Of a stretch of DNA of 64,000 nucleotides, positions 44,535 to 53,593 are shown in pieces; within the stretch, counting starts at the first letter, position 1, and each line of letters starts with the position of its first letter. Source of the stretch: Planctomycetaceae bacterium (GTDB lineage Bacteria > Planctomycetota > Planctomycetia > Pirellulales > Lacipirellulaceae). The stretch is taken from contig PABB01000023.1 of assembly GCA_002702655.1 (NCBI GenBank), forward strand, positions 124,001-188,000, written 5' to 3'. The translations under genes were made by a program, and so were the position numbers. The notes beneath the pieces were generated by a model. It saw only the letters and a program-made list of their open reading frames with translations, searched no databases and was not told the origin of the DNA.

Positions 44535-46372
44535 GGTTCTTCCTCAATCTTGGTGAACGATTTGAGCGCGGACTTCGTAGTTTAGCCAGGAAGTTCACAT
44601 CCAGATGCCAGGCACGGCGCACCCAGTTGAGTCGTGCGTTGTGCGAGTTGCTCCCCTCTTGCCGCAGGCAGACGCGTTGCGCTGCGACGGCGTCGAAGTT
44701 AGCGAAGACCGGATTCTGCTGCATGTCAGCAGCTGTGCTGCCACGGGGCGGTGTCCAAACTGTGATCATGCATCGCGTCGCGTGAATGGCTGGTACGCGA
44801 GAACGTTGACAGATTTGCCGTGGCACGGCCGCCCAGTGACCATTCGGTGGCGCAGCCGCAAGTTCCGCTGCGGCAATCCGGCCTGCTCGCAGCGGATCTT
44901 CACCGAGCGGTTGCCCGCCGTGGCTGCGTCGGGATCGCGGCGAACGCAACGCCTTGACGAGACGTTTCGCGCGCTGGCCGTCGCGTGCGGCGGCGATCCG
45001 GGGGCCCGCCTCGCCTCTCGCCTCGGCATGCCGATCAGCGGCGACGGGCTGCTGAGAATTCTCCGCCGCCATCGTGAACGAGAACGTCCGCCGGTGCGCG
45101 TGCTGGGCGTCGACGACTTTGCCTTTCGAAAAGGGCTCACCTACGGAACCATCCTCTGCGATTTGGAGCGTGGTCGACCGATCGATCTGCTGCCCGAGCG
45201 CAGCAAGGAGTCGTTCCGCGATTGGCTCGGCCGTCATCCGGGCGTCGAGGTCGTCAGCCGCGACCGCGGCGAACCGTTTGCGCAAGGCGCGGCCGAGGGC
45301 GCCCCGCAGGCTTGCCACGTTGCCGATCGGTGGTATCTGCTGGCGAATCTGCGAGACGCCGCGGCCCGGTGGTTCGGCCGAACAGCCGCTCAGTGGCGCC
45401 CCCATCTTGGCCCTCCGACGTCTGGCGTTCGGTGCGAGGTCGCCGCGTCTCGACGCGAGTCGCCGGCTGAACAGCTCCGCCAAGCCAATCGCCAACAACG
45501 CCGCGCACGGTACGAACAAGCCCGGGAACTGCATCGTGCCGGCTGGGACTACCGGCGAATCGGCCGGCGGCTGGGCATCCATGCCAACACCGTGCGCAAA
45601 TTCGTCGAGGCCGACGAGTTTCCCGAGCGAGTCGTGCCGCGTCGCGCTCGCGCGACAGATCCGTTCGCTGGTTATCTGAGGCAGCGATGGGAAGCAGGCG
45701 TCCGCATTGCGAGCGTCTTGTTCGAGGAAGTGAAACGGCAAGGGTTTCAAGGGTCGTACGACGCCGTCTGCGACTGCGTAGCGCCCTGGCGAGCCCCTCG
45801 CGACGAATCGCCTCGGCCGCTCCGCCGTCCGCTGCGATGTTCGGCCGACCAACTGTCGTGGCTCGTCGTGCAACGTCCTGACCGGCGAAACCGCGAGCAA
45901 GAGCAGTTCGTCGAGACGCTCGCGGGGCTCGGTCCGTCTTGGGACCGCGGCATCGAGTTGGTCCGACAATTTGTCGCGGCCCTGCGACGCGAGGTCCCTG
46001 TCGACCTCGACGAATGGACTGCCGCTGCAGTCGCCGAAGCGCCTCGCGAGGTCCAGCGTTTCGCTCAAGGACTCCTTCGCGACCGTCAGGCGGTCGTCAA
46101 CGCTTTGACATCCCGTTGGAGCAACGGTCCCACCGAAGGGCACGTCAAGCGCCTGAAGCTGATCAAACGGCAGATGTACGGAAGGGCAAGGTTCGACTTG
46201 CTCCGCATCCGCTTTCTTGAATCTGCTTGAGTCGCCCGCTCCGAATCAGGGCGGTTGGCGCATCGAGCGTCAGCGCAGGCCCCAGCAATTCTCCCCAAGC
46301 AAGATCCCACGGCCTCTCACAAACATCCGCCGAAATCTACCCCAAGCACGTCACCAAGAATGAGGAAGAACC
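44535..46372 (+). mobile_element. ISL3-family insertion sequence, apparently intact
   Basis: Terminal inverted repeats of 22 bases (44535-44556 and 46351-46372, starting GGTTCTTCCTCA) differ at one position. The flanks are the 8-bp direct repeats CGATTCCA at 44527-44534 and 46373-46380, the expected ISL3 target duplication. The element is 1838 bases with one full transposase gene. It lies inside the right terminus of the IS21 remnant, so it arrived later. Confidence 0.93.
44605..46230 (+). CDS. tnpA: ISL3-family transposase
   Basis: 541 residues from the ATG at 44605. An N-terminal zinc-binding region (GRCPNCDHASRRVNGWY, then CGNPACSQRIF) is followed by the DDE domain with VLGVDDFAFRKGLTYGTI, VSRDRGEPFAQGA and, near the end, SNGPTEGHVKRLKLIKRQMY with the catalytic glutamate. 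A helix-turn-helix lies between (IGRRLGIHANTVRKFVEADE). The frame is uninterrupted and both ends of the element are present, so it may be active. Confidence 0.93.
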   Translation: MPGTAHPVESCVVRVAPLLPQADALRCDGVEVSEDRILLHVSSCAATGRCPNCDHASRRVNGWYARTLTDLPWHGRPVTIRWRSRKFRCGNPACSQRIFTERLPAVAASGSRRTQRLDETFRALAVACGGDPGARLASRLGMPISGDGLLRILRRHRERERPPVRVLGVDDFAFRKGLTYGTILCDLERGRPIDLLPERSKESFRDWLGRHPGVEVVSRDRGEPFAQGAAEGAPQACHVADRWYLLANLRDAAARWFGRTAAQWRPHLGPPTSGVRCEVAASRRESPAEQLRQANRQQRRARYEQARELHRAGWDYRRIGRRLGIHANTVRKFVEADEFPERVVPRRARATDPFAGYLRQRWEAGVRIASVLFEEVKRQGFQGSYDAVCDCVAPWRAPRDESPRPLRRPLRCSADQLSWLVVQRPDRRNREQEQFVETLAGLGPSWDRGIELVRQFVAALRREVPVDLDEWTAAAVAEAPREVQRFAQGLLRDRQAVVNALTSRWSNGPTEGHVKRLKLIKRQMYGRARFDLLRIRFLESA

Positions 46373-46534
46373 CGATTCCAATGCCACTCACACTCAGCCA
46401 GTTCGCCATCGACACCCCTTGGCTCGGCGTGCTCATCTACAGTCCGTTGACCGGCAGGACGCCATGCGGATACGCAGGGTTTGTCTCTTCTGGCCGCGAG
46501 GCAAGTCGTCGCCTCCCCGCAACCGAGCGTTTCC

Positions 46535-47314
46535 TCACGGGCTAAGCGCGGGTTGCTCAACACGTTCAACGTGCAGGGGCTTGATCTCTCGCACCCAGAT
46601 GTTTCGAAAGCGAACTGGATTGAGGTGATCTTGAAGCATAATCGGCCCGCGTGGCAAGTGACTCTGGTACTGCGGGGGGCGATTGAACGGCGTGTCCCCT
46701 TTCAGTTCAAAACCGCTCTGAATGACAACGCCGTTTTGAAGGACGGTTATGGTGGCCGGGCGAACAAGATCGCCGTCCTCATTGAACCGGGGCCAATGCC
46801 AGATAACGTCGTACGCGTTCCACTCGCCGGGTGGTCGCATCGCGTTCACGAGCGGCGGAGTCTGCTTGTAGATTGCGCCAGCTTGCCCGTCGAAGTAAGT
46901 CCGATTGTCGTATGAATCTAAGATCTGCAGCTCGTAGCCGCCGCCGATGCCTTGTCTGACGAAGAACAACCCGCTGTTCCCCCGGTTCTGTCCTTCGCCT
47001 TCGGCCGGCGTTGGAGACGTCCACTCGATATGAAGTTGGCAGTCGCCGAATTCTTGGCGGGTCGTGATGTTACCTTCGCCGACGATAGCGACTCCCCCGT
47101 CGACGCGCCATTTCTCGCCGCCGTCAAACGCCGACAGGTCGCGTCCGCCAAACAAGACGACTGCGTCCGACGGTGGAGCGCCGCAAGTGATTCCAGGTCT
47201 CACAATTGGCGGCTCCTGCCAACTGAGCCCCGACAGGTATTCCGCAGCAATCATCTCGCCCACCCCCGCCAGGACGGAACACGCGACGAGTGCGATCAAT
47301 GGCAATCGATTCAT
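46535..47314 (-). CDS. DUF1080 (3-keto-disaccharide hydrolase) domain protein, exported
   Basis: 259 residues from the ATG at 47314. The first 24 residues are a signal peptide (MNRLPLIALVACSVLAGVGE, then AA-E). The DUF1080 beta-sandwich follows: VVLFGGRDLSAFDGGEKWRV, the RGNSGLFFVRQGIGGGYELQ core, GAIYKQTPP, and PIMLQDHLNPVRFRNIWVRE at the end. The family is very abundant in planctomycetes and includes 3-keto-glycoside hydrolases, which pair with Gfo/Idh oxidases that form the 3-keto sugar. Such an oxidase is in this operon at 56878-58239. It is the last gene of the operon, and the IS block begins about 150 bases further on. Confidence 0.9.
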   Translation of the reverse strand: MNRLPLIALVACSVLAGVGEMIAAEYLSGLSWQEPPIVRPGITCGAPPSDAVVLFGGRDLSAFDGGEKWRVDGGVAIVGEGNITTRQEFGDCQLHIEWTSPTPAEGEGQNRGNSGLFFVRQGIGGGYELQILDSYDNRTYFDGQAGAIYKQTPPLVNAMRPPGEWNAYDVIWHWPRFNEDGDLVRPATITVLQNGVVIQSGFELKGDTPFNRPPQYQSHLPRGPIMLQDHLNPVRFRNIWVREIKPLHVERVEQPALSP

Positions 47315-47376
47315 GGGACGACAATGAGAAAGGGTAAGTATATGTAAAGACTGGGGCTTGAATCCGCGACGACTCG

Positions 47377-48459
47377 TTAGGGCTGCCGCTTGCCGTTGCT
47401 CGGCGGTCGTAGCGGCAAGTCGAGCCATGCCAAACCGATGTCGCGGTGCATGTGATCGATCCTGTCGCCGCCGGGGGCGTCATACATAATTGCCAGTCGC
47501 TCGCCGACTTTAACGGCGCTCGGCATGCCGATGCAGCGGTTCGACCAGGTGCAGTTTTCGCCATCGAGCACAATTGCTTTGTGCTTCGGGTCCCATTCGT
47601 CCAAGTTGTCCGTCCAATACGTCCAAATGGCATCCGTAAATTCCTGTCCCTGTTCGTTGACGCCAATGTGGTTCGTGAACAGGAACCACAACCCGTTCGC
47701 CTCCTCGTAGTAGAGCGAACTGTTCTCAATCTGCTCGTCAAGGGGGACGATCGGCTGCTCGTCGATCTGCCAAGCGGCATCGAGGTCGCTCGAACGCGCG
47801 ATGCCAACCGTTCGTTTGACATTCGGATAGGGCGTCGAAGCGCTGAAGAACATGAGATAGTCGCCGCCCGCCTTGAGCACGTGTCCGGGACTCGCCGTCG
47901 CCGAGTAATAGCTGTCGCGCTTCGTGGTAAAGGGCGTGACGTCGTACTGCTTGCGCCAGGGACCGCGGGGGCTGCTGCTGACCGCCTTGAGCGTCAAATA
48001 GGGAAACGCCGGGCAACGTTCCGGTGGCGGCGACGCGTTGGGAGATCCCAAGTAGAACATGTGCCAGCGGTCGCCTTCGCGAATAACCCAGGGCGAAGTC
48101 GCAGTGGCGGAATCCTTGCTTCCCGGCGACCCCAGGTCCAAAACAGGACCGTGCAACTCCCAGTCGGTCAGATTGCAGCTGGTCGCCAGGCAAGCCAGCC
48201 ATCCCTCGGGACCCGCGCCGTCATAGTGGAGCAAGTACTCGCCATCCTGTTCAAATACGATTGCTTCGCGGGCGCCGTAGACGTCGCACTCGCTGGGACC
48301 TTCGCCGTGTCGAATGACGACGCCCGCGTCTTTGGCGTCCAGGCGCAAGGTCGCGGACGGGCGCCCATCCGAGTAGCGGCCGGGGATTGCGGTTTCGCTG
48401 AGACCAGCCCGTTGGAAATGCACAGTCAGCAGGCAGGCGAGGAGTATTGTGGCACGCAT
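47377..48459 (-). CDS. Exported glycosidase-like five-bladed beta-propeller protein (GH43/GH32-like)
   Basis: 360 residues from the ATG at 48459, with a signal peptide ending near residue 20. The repeat blades carry GPSECDVYGAREAIVFEQDG, SPWVIREGDRWHMFYLGSPN, RDSYYSATASPGHVLKAGGD and CIGMPSAVKVGERLAIMYDA, the pattern of GH43/GH32-type propellers. The blade ends show the Trp/Tyr-rich W-H-M-F-Y motif seen in this clan. I cannot fix the exact family or the three acidic catalytic residues with certainty. It lies among rhamnosidases and deacetylases, so a role in removing side-chain sugars is plausible. Confidence 0.7.
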   Translation of the reverse strand: MRATILLACLLTVHFQRAGLSETAIPGRYSDGRPSATLRLDAKDAGVVIRHGEGPSECDVYGAREAIVFEQDGEYLLHYDGAGPEGWLACLATSCNLTDWELHGPVLDLGSPGSKDSATATSPWVIREGDRWHMFYLGSPNASPPPERCPAFPYLTLKAVSSSPRGPWRKQYDVTPFTTKRDSYYSATASPGHVLKAGGDYLMFFSASTPYPNVKRTVGIARSSDLDAAWQIDEQPIVPLDEQIENSSLYYEEANGLWFLFTNHIGVNEQGQEFTDAIWTYWTDNLDEWDPKHKAIVLDGENCTWSNRCIGMPSAVKVGERLAIMYDAPGGDRIDHMHRDIGLAWLDLPLRPPSNGKRQP

Positions 48460-48568
48460 TTTGGCTCTGAGAAAAAAGAATGGGACCTAGAATTGCGAGC
48501 AGTCGTCGGGGCGCGCTTGGCCGCACACGTTGCATGCCGCCGCAAACCACTTTGTTTTCGCCCACGCA

Positions 48569-50608
48569 TCAGAACCCCTGATAACGGAGGTCCTCGATGC
48601 GGTTGTTGGTCGAGTGGTCGACAATACGCACGAAGCAAGCCGTCAGCCTCGGAGTCTCCGGACTCATGGTGCTTGACGGGTAGACGATAACGAGTTCATT
48701 TGCGCCCCGCCGAAGCACGGCGCGGTCGCCGTCAATCACCGCCTGGTTCAGCAGCACCGTGCATTTGTCGGGATGGCTCGTGGTGATCTTCACTCGACGC
48801 TCCTCGGGCGAGGTCACGCGGGAGCGCAGGACATAATTCGGCGCATGGTGGTCCCACGTTCCCATCGTGCGGACGTACTCGGGATTCAGCCAGTCGTGTT
48901 CGACATATCCGTCGCGGGCCGCAACGCGCCAAGCCGCCCGCTGCCCCGTGGCAAGCGGCCACGAATCGGGACAAGCTCCGCCTGTCGCCTTCTTAACGAA
49001 CGTCGCAACGTCGAACTCCGAATCGTCGAGGGGGCCCAGCAGGGCGAAGCCGTTCTTAGGCCATGATTCGTCGGCAGCAGGTCCGGACGTTTGGCAGGTG
49101 AAATGAATTCGACCGGGCCGATCATGGAGAACAAAATCAAGTTCGGCCCCGAAGTGGGCGCGTCCCAGGCGATCGGGCGCCTCGCCGCGGGGAATCAAAC
49201 GGGCAACGTAAGTTCTCGACACTCCGTCTCGTGGAGTTTCTTGCGGTCCGGTCGCGATCGCGTCCCAACCGATCGGTGCGCGCCAGGTGATCGCCTCGTC
49301 GCGCAAGACGTCATCCGAGGACGCCTCCACTTGCAGGACGAGCCGCTCGTGATCTCGCCAGAGGCGCCCGCGAATCTCCGGAAAATCCGTGTCCTGTGCG
49401 TCATCGCTCAATCCGACCGAGTTTTCCGGGTTGGCAATATGACCTATGCGCTCAGGCAGTCGCTGGCTGGCGTCATGGTGCACATTGATCCGTTTCGTCT
49501 TGCCGTCGCCTTGCGACGAATCAACGATCTTCGCCGAACGAGAAGAAATTCGCACTACGTCTCGCTCGTCGACGCCTGCAATCGCCAGGGTGAGTGGCAC
49601 GTCGCTTCCTAGTACGCGCGGGCTTGGTCGCAGTAAGGACACTGTGAGCGTAACGCCTTCTCGTTGCACCTGGTCGAGCGTTGCGGACTTCGCTTGCCGA
49701 CGATAGGCGGCGTACTCGTTCTGATTGCAGTGCCACGCGTCTGGCAGCGCTTGCAGGAGTTCAAGACGTCGGCGCAGCTCGTCGTAATCGTACTGCAGAC
49801 GGAAAGTCCCGTACCATGCATGCATCGAGTTAGAGATCATGGGAAACGATCGCGAGAGCTGTTCGTCATGGTACGCCCACTCGACCGCTTCGGCGAACGT
49901 CTCGAAGTCGTTGTTCTCCGGCGGCATTATCGGACTGAGTTCGAGGTCCAAATCGATATCGGAGAAGAAGGACGCGTATTCCGCGATGTGGATAAAACCT
50001 GCGCGCTTCAGCGTCTCCAGCGAGCGGCGAAGAACTGCGGCCCCCTCCGGCTCCGGGCGGAGGTCGACGAACGAATAGGCGTACGACACGACCGGCGTAT
50101 CGAGGGCCGCTTCCCAGCACGCGCGGACGCCGGCGGTTTCTGCAAACATCCGATTGCTATGGTAGTAGGTCAGGTAAGGGTGCGTGAGCGCGTGGCCCCC
50201 AATCGAGTTACCGCCAGCGAGGAGTTGGCGGGCGACGGGAAGATAATCAGCAGGTTCCCCGCCCGGCACGAAATGCCTGCCGTTGAGATACCATGTGCCG
50301 CGGATGCCGTATTCCTGCATGATCTCGCGCGTACGGACGTTGTCGCTCGTCCAATTGTCGTCCCAACGGCACGACACGGCGCGATGCCGGCCGTCGAGAA
50401 GCGGCTCGATCTCGATCGTTGCCGCCGCCGCGGACGCCGCGCTGCGAAACTCGATCTCAAGCTCCTGGGTGTAGGCTGTCGGGTCCTGAGCGGGCGCTCG
50501 CGCGGCGACCGCAGCGAGCGTCAGGATTGCCAGCCCCCGACAAGCACGCCCAGGGCGGGAAAACATTGTCCGACGACGCGCGGCGCCGCTACTCGACTGG
50601 GATGTCAT
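48569..50608 (-). CDS. Exported polysaccharide deacetylase-like protein with long C-terminal region
   Basis: 679 residues from the ATG at 50608; an ATG at 50566 is also possible. A hydrophobic stretch (CRGLAILTLAAVAARAPAQ) is the signal peptide. Residues about 75-330 form a NodB-like domain: SCRWDDNWTS (the DD motif), IRGTWYLNGRHF and GGHALTHPYLTYYHS (the histidine motif). The C-terminal half is beta-rich with no family I recognise. The start overlaps the upstream nitrilase stop by 20 bases, suggesting coupling. Removal of acetyl groups from an extracellular glycan is the likely role. Confidence 0.75.
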   Translation of the reverse strand: MTSQSSSGAARRRTMFSRPGRACRGLAILTLAAVAARAPAQDPTAYTQELEIEFRSAASAAAATIEIEPLLDGRHRAVSCRWDDNWTSDNVRTREIMQEYGIRGTWYLNGRHFVPGGEPADYLPVARQLLAGGNSIGGHALTHPYLTYYHSNRMFAETAGVRACWEAALDTPVVSYAYSFVDLRPEPEGAAVLRRSLETLKRAGFIHIAEYASFFSDIDLDLELSPIMPPENNDFETFAEAVEWAYHDEQLSRSFPMISNSMHAWYGTFRLQYDYDELRRRLELLQALPDAWHCNQNEYAAYRRQAKSATLDQVQREGVTLTVSLLRPSPRVLGSDVPLTLAIAGVDERDVVRISSRSAKIVDSSQGDGKTKRINVHHDASQRLPERIGHIANPENSVGLSDDAQDTDFPEIRGRLWRDHERLVLQVEASSDDVLRDEAITWRAPIGWDAIATGPQETPRDGVSRTYVARLIPRGEAPDRLGRAHFGAELDFVLHDRPGRIHFTCQTSGPAADESWPKNGFALLGPLDDSEFDVATFVKKATGGACPDSWPLATGQRAAWRVAARDGYVEHDWLNPEYVRTMGTWDHHAPNYVLRSRVTSPEERRVKITTSHPDKCTVLLNQAVIDGDRAVLRRGANELVIVYPSSTMSPETPRLTACFVRIVDHSTNNRIEDLRYQGF

Positions 50609-51593
50609 GCTGATTCGTCCTGCGAAATACCGGGAGGTCGGCTGGTTTGGCGAGGTCGCCGTACCGTGACGGTCGGCGCCATGCGTTGCCCCAAATGGTG
50701 CGGCTTCGCGTCTCTCGCAAGTCCATGAGATCCACGTCCACGACCGCGAGTTGCTCTGATTCGTCGCACTGTTTCACGAGGCGGCCGTCGGCCGCAAAGA
50801 CGATCGACTGCCCGTTGTGGAAGGGCGCGGGATAGTTCGTCATGGCCATTGTCATCGCGTTCTCGAATCCGCGGATCTGAAACTGCGCAAGTCGCAGCGG
50901 ATCCAGCGGACACGCATTGGGGGTAATTACGATTTCCGCCCCGTTCACCATGAGAGATCGCGCACTCTCTGGAAACTCTCTGTCAAAGCAAATCATGGCG
51001 CCCACCTGAACGATATCGCGGCCCGTGTCGAGCGGCGCGACCGGCCACCCGGCTCCCGGTTCAAGCGCCGCTTCGAACGCAAAGGCGCACGTATGCACTT
51101 TGGAGTAGGTGAACAGCAGCTTGCCGCGGCGATCAAATAAGCTGACGCTGTTGCGCAGCTTACCGTTCTTGCATTCGAGGTACGTGGCGGCGATTCCCAT
51201 CCCTAAATCCCGTGCCAGACGACGAAATCGCTCGACCCAGGGCCCCGCGGCATCGACCGCCTGCGCGGCCCATGCGTCGAGCGTCGCCTCGTTCATGTCG
51301 GCGGGACCTCGGTAGCCGATATTCCACATCTCCGGCATGATCAGCAGGTCCGCTCCCTGTTGCTGCGCTTGCCGGCAGAACGACTCGGCGATCGCGGCAT
51401 TACGGTCTTGGTCATTCGCGGCGGGGAGCGCCTGCATGAGCGCTAGGCGAATCGTCCCCTTGGGCGGCGGGACCGATTTCACGTCGGGCGCAACGTCCCC
51501 CGCGACCGCGGGCAGAGTTGCGGCCGCGAGAAGGCCTCCTGCCGTGCTTGCCGTTCGCAGGAACAGGCGACGATTAAGGAGGTCCGTTTGCAT
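50589..51593 (-). CDS. Tat-exported carbon-nitrogen hydrolase (nitrilase superfamily)
   Basis: 334 residues. The N-terminus carries a twin-arginine motif (NRRLFLRTAST) and a hydrophobic region, so it is exported folded. The nitrilase catalytic triad is visible: Glu in LLIMPEMWNIGY, Lys in FTYSKVHTCAF and Cys in GAMICFDREFPESAR. The family cleaves amides or nitriles; a periplasmic amidase acting on an N-acyl or carbamoyl group is one reading. It lies between the GH110-like gene and the deacetylase, so it may process a modified sugar. The substrate is unknown. Confidence 0.85.
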   Translation of the reverse strand: MQTDLLNRRLFLRTASTAGGLLAAATLPAVAGDVAPDVKSVPPPKGTIRLALMQALPAANDQDRNAAIAESFCRQAQQQGADLLIMPEMWNIGYRGPADMNEATLDAWAAQAVDAAGPWVERFRRLARDLGMGIAATYLECKNGKLRNSVSLFDRRGKLLFTYSKVHTCAFAFEAALEPGAGWPVAPLDTGRDIVQVGAMICFDREFPESARSLMVNGAEIVITPNACPLDPLRLAQFQIRGFENAMTMAMTNYPAPFHNGQSIVFAADGRLVKQCDESEQLAVVDVDLMDLRETRSRTIWGNAWRRPSRYGDLAKPADLPVFRRTNQHDIPVE

Positions 51594-51706
51594 CTCTGTC
51601 TACCTCGATCGGATGTCAGGAGAGTTCGTATGGCATGGGCGTTTTAAGGTCCGTCGGGCTGTCTGCTAGGGCGCTGGTGACAACATGAGGCCGCCGAGGA
51701 TGCTCG

Positions 51707-53593
51707 TCACTTCGCCCACGCTCTGATGCCACGGTTGGCGTCCATTTTCGGTTCCGCGGAACGCGTCCCCGCGTGAACGGTCAAAGGCGATTCGCCGTCG
51801 TATGCGTTGCCGGCGATCACGATCTGACGTCCCGATTTGAACTGAAACGAGACGGTCGAGTCATCCTCCGCGGACGGGTCGGCGATCGCCTTGATGATGT
51901 TGCCTCGGAACGTCAAGCCGTCGATTGCCCAGCCTTCGACGATTCGACGATGCTTCGTTTCGATGACATTATTCTCGAAACAAATGCCGCCGTGGTAATA
52001 AGCGTCAGGTGACGCCTGAGGATCGATGTCGGCTGCAATTCTCAGCGCCGGGCCGGCCAGATTTCGAAACACGTTGCGCCGTATCAGAACGTCGCGGGCC
52101 GGACCTGATTCCCACCAGAATCCGTTGTCGCCCTCAAATTGCACGCCCGCCATGGAAGAATTCTCAAACACGTTGTCTTCAACAACGACGCGACCGGCGG
52201 TGGCGATTAGCATGACGCGCGCCCGGTTGTTCCGGACCGTGCAGCGACGTACGACTAAGCTCGGTTGCCACGTCAGGTTGTAAAGTCCGGACGGAGTCCG
52301 GACGCCGCCGCTTGGAAGCCGATCAAGCTTTACTTCAAACAGATCGGAATTCAATTCGCGCGTGGACGTCACGACGGCGTCGCCGTACGGCTGCAAATCA
52401 TCGCTCGTCACAAAGCGCACCTTGTCGCCGGATTCCATGACGATGAGGCCGCGTTGCTGGCTATGGACGCGCCGACAAATCAGCGTCCGCGGCCCCGTGG
52501 TTCGCTCGACGCGGACAAAGCAGCCGTGGACGTTTGCGGCGTCGTCGAGCATGTTTGCAAAGGAACAGTCTTCCAGCACAATTTCGCCGCGGCAGCCGTT
52601 GAAGTGGGTCGCGTCGGCGGTTGTCGTGACGACGCGTCCCCGCTTTTCAGGCAGTTCCACGTGGACGTCTCGGAGCGTGGCGCCGACCGTGCGCTGGACG
52701 ATGATTCCCATTCCACCGGCGTGTCGGATCGTGACATCGTCGATCTTCAAGTTCTTGGAACGCGCGACGCGGATCGCCGGCGAGGTACGGTTCGGCGAGC
52801 CCATGCCCTTGACCGCGACCACCCATCCCAGCTGCGGCATGATGTCCGTGGCGTCGAAAAGTCGAATCACGCCAGGCGTGATCTCTTTCACCCGCGGATC
52901 CGGCGCCAGCGCCCACTGATGCTCGCCGGGAATCGGCTCGTTGGTGGCGCCGTCAAACCACATGTTCCACTGCAGGTTGTGCTCCCACGACAGGCGTTCG
53001 GTCGGCGGCGGGGCCCATTCTTTCCAAGCGTCAGGACTGGCACTTGGCTTTTCGCGAAAGACGAGTCGTTCGTTGCGTATCTCATAGATCGTCTCGGGGT
53101 GCGTCTGCAAATCAAAGGCGTTGACCTCCGGATGCAGAGCGACCACTTCGCCCTGAAAATGAAACGGATGTTCCCAGTCGATCGAGACGCCCCTCAGGGA
53201 CAGATTGACCGCGTTGTCAGCGCTAATTGGAATCATCTCCCCATGACACATCAGCAGCGCTTGGTCGCCAGCGAGCGTGAAATCCTCCAATCCGTCCAAG
53301 AGGAAGGCGACGCGCTTAACGCCTGGGTTGTTGTTGGCGACCGCGAGCGTCCGCTCGAATGCGGCGTCGGGATATAAATGCCACACGCCGGGCGGGATTC
53401 GCAATCCACTCGCGCCGCGGTCGCGGCACGCCTCGATGGCTTTGCGGAAGGCCGATGTCGCGTCTTCGCCGGGCTTGAGTTCGGACAAACCAAACTCGCC
53501 CGCGTCGATGACCGTCCCGGCGGCGACCCCGCGAAGGGGAGATCCGACGGCGACCGTCGCGAGAATCATTCCGAGGGCAATATGGATGGTCAC
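51707..53593 (-). CDS. Right-handed beta-helix glycosidase, GH110 alpha-galactosidase-like
   Basis: 628 residues with a GTG start at 53593 that overlaps the upstream stop (GTGA) and a signal peptide ending near residue 25. The protein is a right-handed beta-helix (repeats such as IEIVLEDCSFANML-type coils and LVVRRCTVRNNRARVMLIAT). The segment ANMLDDAANVHGCFV near residues 340-360 resembles the conserved DDA-x-NxHG region of GH110 alpha-1,3-galactosidases. The N-terminal start VIDAGEFGLSELKPGEDATS fits pectate-lyase-like folds. I favour GH110 but a different beta-helix lyase is possible. Confidence 0.68.
   Translation of the reverse strand: MTIHIALGMILATVAVGSPLRGVAAGTVIDAGEFGLSELKPGEDATSAFRKAIEACRDRGASGLRIPPGVWHLYPDAAFERTLAVANNNPGVKRVAFLLDGLEDFTLAGDQALLMCHGEMIPISADNAVNLSLRGVSIDWEHPFHFQGEVVALHPEVNAFDLQTHPETIYEIRNERLVFREKPSASPDAWKEWAPPPTERLSWEHNLQWNMWFDGATNEPIPGEHQWALAPDPRVKEITPGVIRLFDATDIMPQLGWVVAVKGMGSPNRTSPAIRVARSKNLKIDDVTIRHAGGMGIIVQRTVGATLRDVHVELPEKRGRVVTTTADATHFNGCRGEIVLEDCSFANMLDDAANVHGCFVRVERTTGPRTLICRRVHSQQRGLIVMESGDKVRFVTSDDLQPYGDAVVTSTRELNSDLFEVKLDRLPSGGVRTPSGLYNLTWQPSLVVRRCTVRNNRARVMLIATAGRVVVEDNVFENSSMAGVQFEGDNGFWWESGPARDVLIRRNVFRNLAGPALRIAADIDPQASPDAYYHGGICFENNVIETKHRRIVEGWAIDGLTFRGNIIKAIADPSAEDDSTVSFQFKSGRQIVIAGNAYDGESPLTVHAGTRSAEPKMDANRGIRAWAK

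Larger units (their letters stand above)
43300..46388 (+). mobile_element. IS21-family remnant, interrupted by an ISL3 element
   Basis: The left terminal repeat (43300-43329) and the right one (44513-44534 continued at 46381-46388 after the ISL3) are perfect inverted repeats over 30 bases. Secondary GTGCAGCGC copies near both ends (43352 and 44496 regions) fit the multiple terminal repeats of IS21. The element without the insertion is near 1.24 kb, about half the usual size, because istA and istB have internal deletions. No target duplication is seen outside the ends. Confidence 0.82.

Noticed and set aside
18680-46535. Second attachment site (direct repeat of the tRNA 3' end)
   Set aside because: I looked by eye through the region to the end of the IS block and saw no copy; a computed search is needed.
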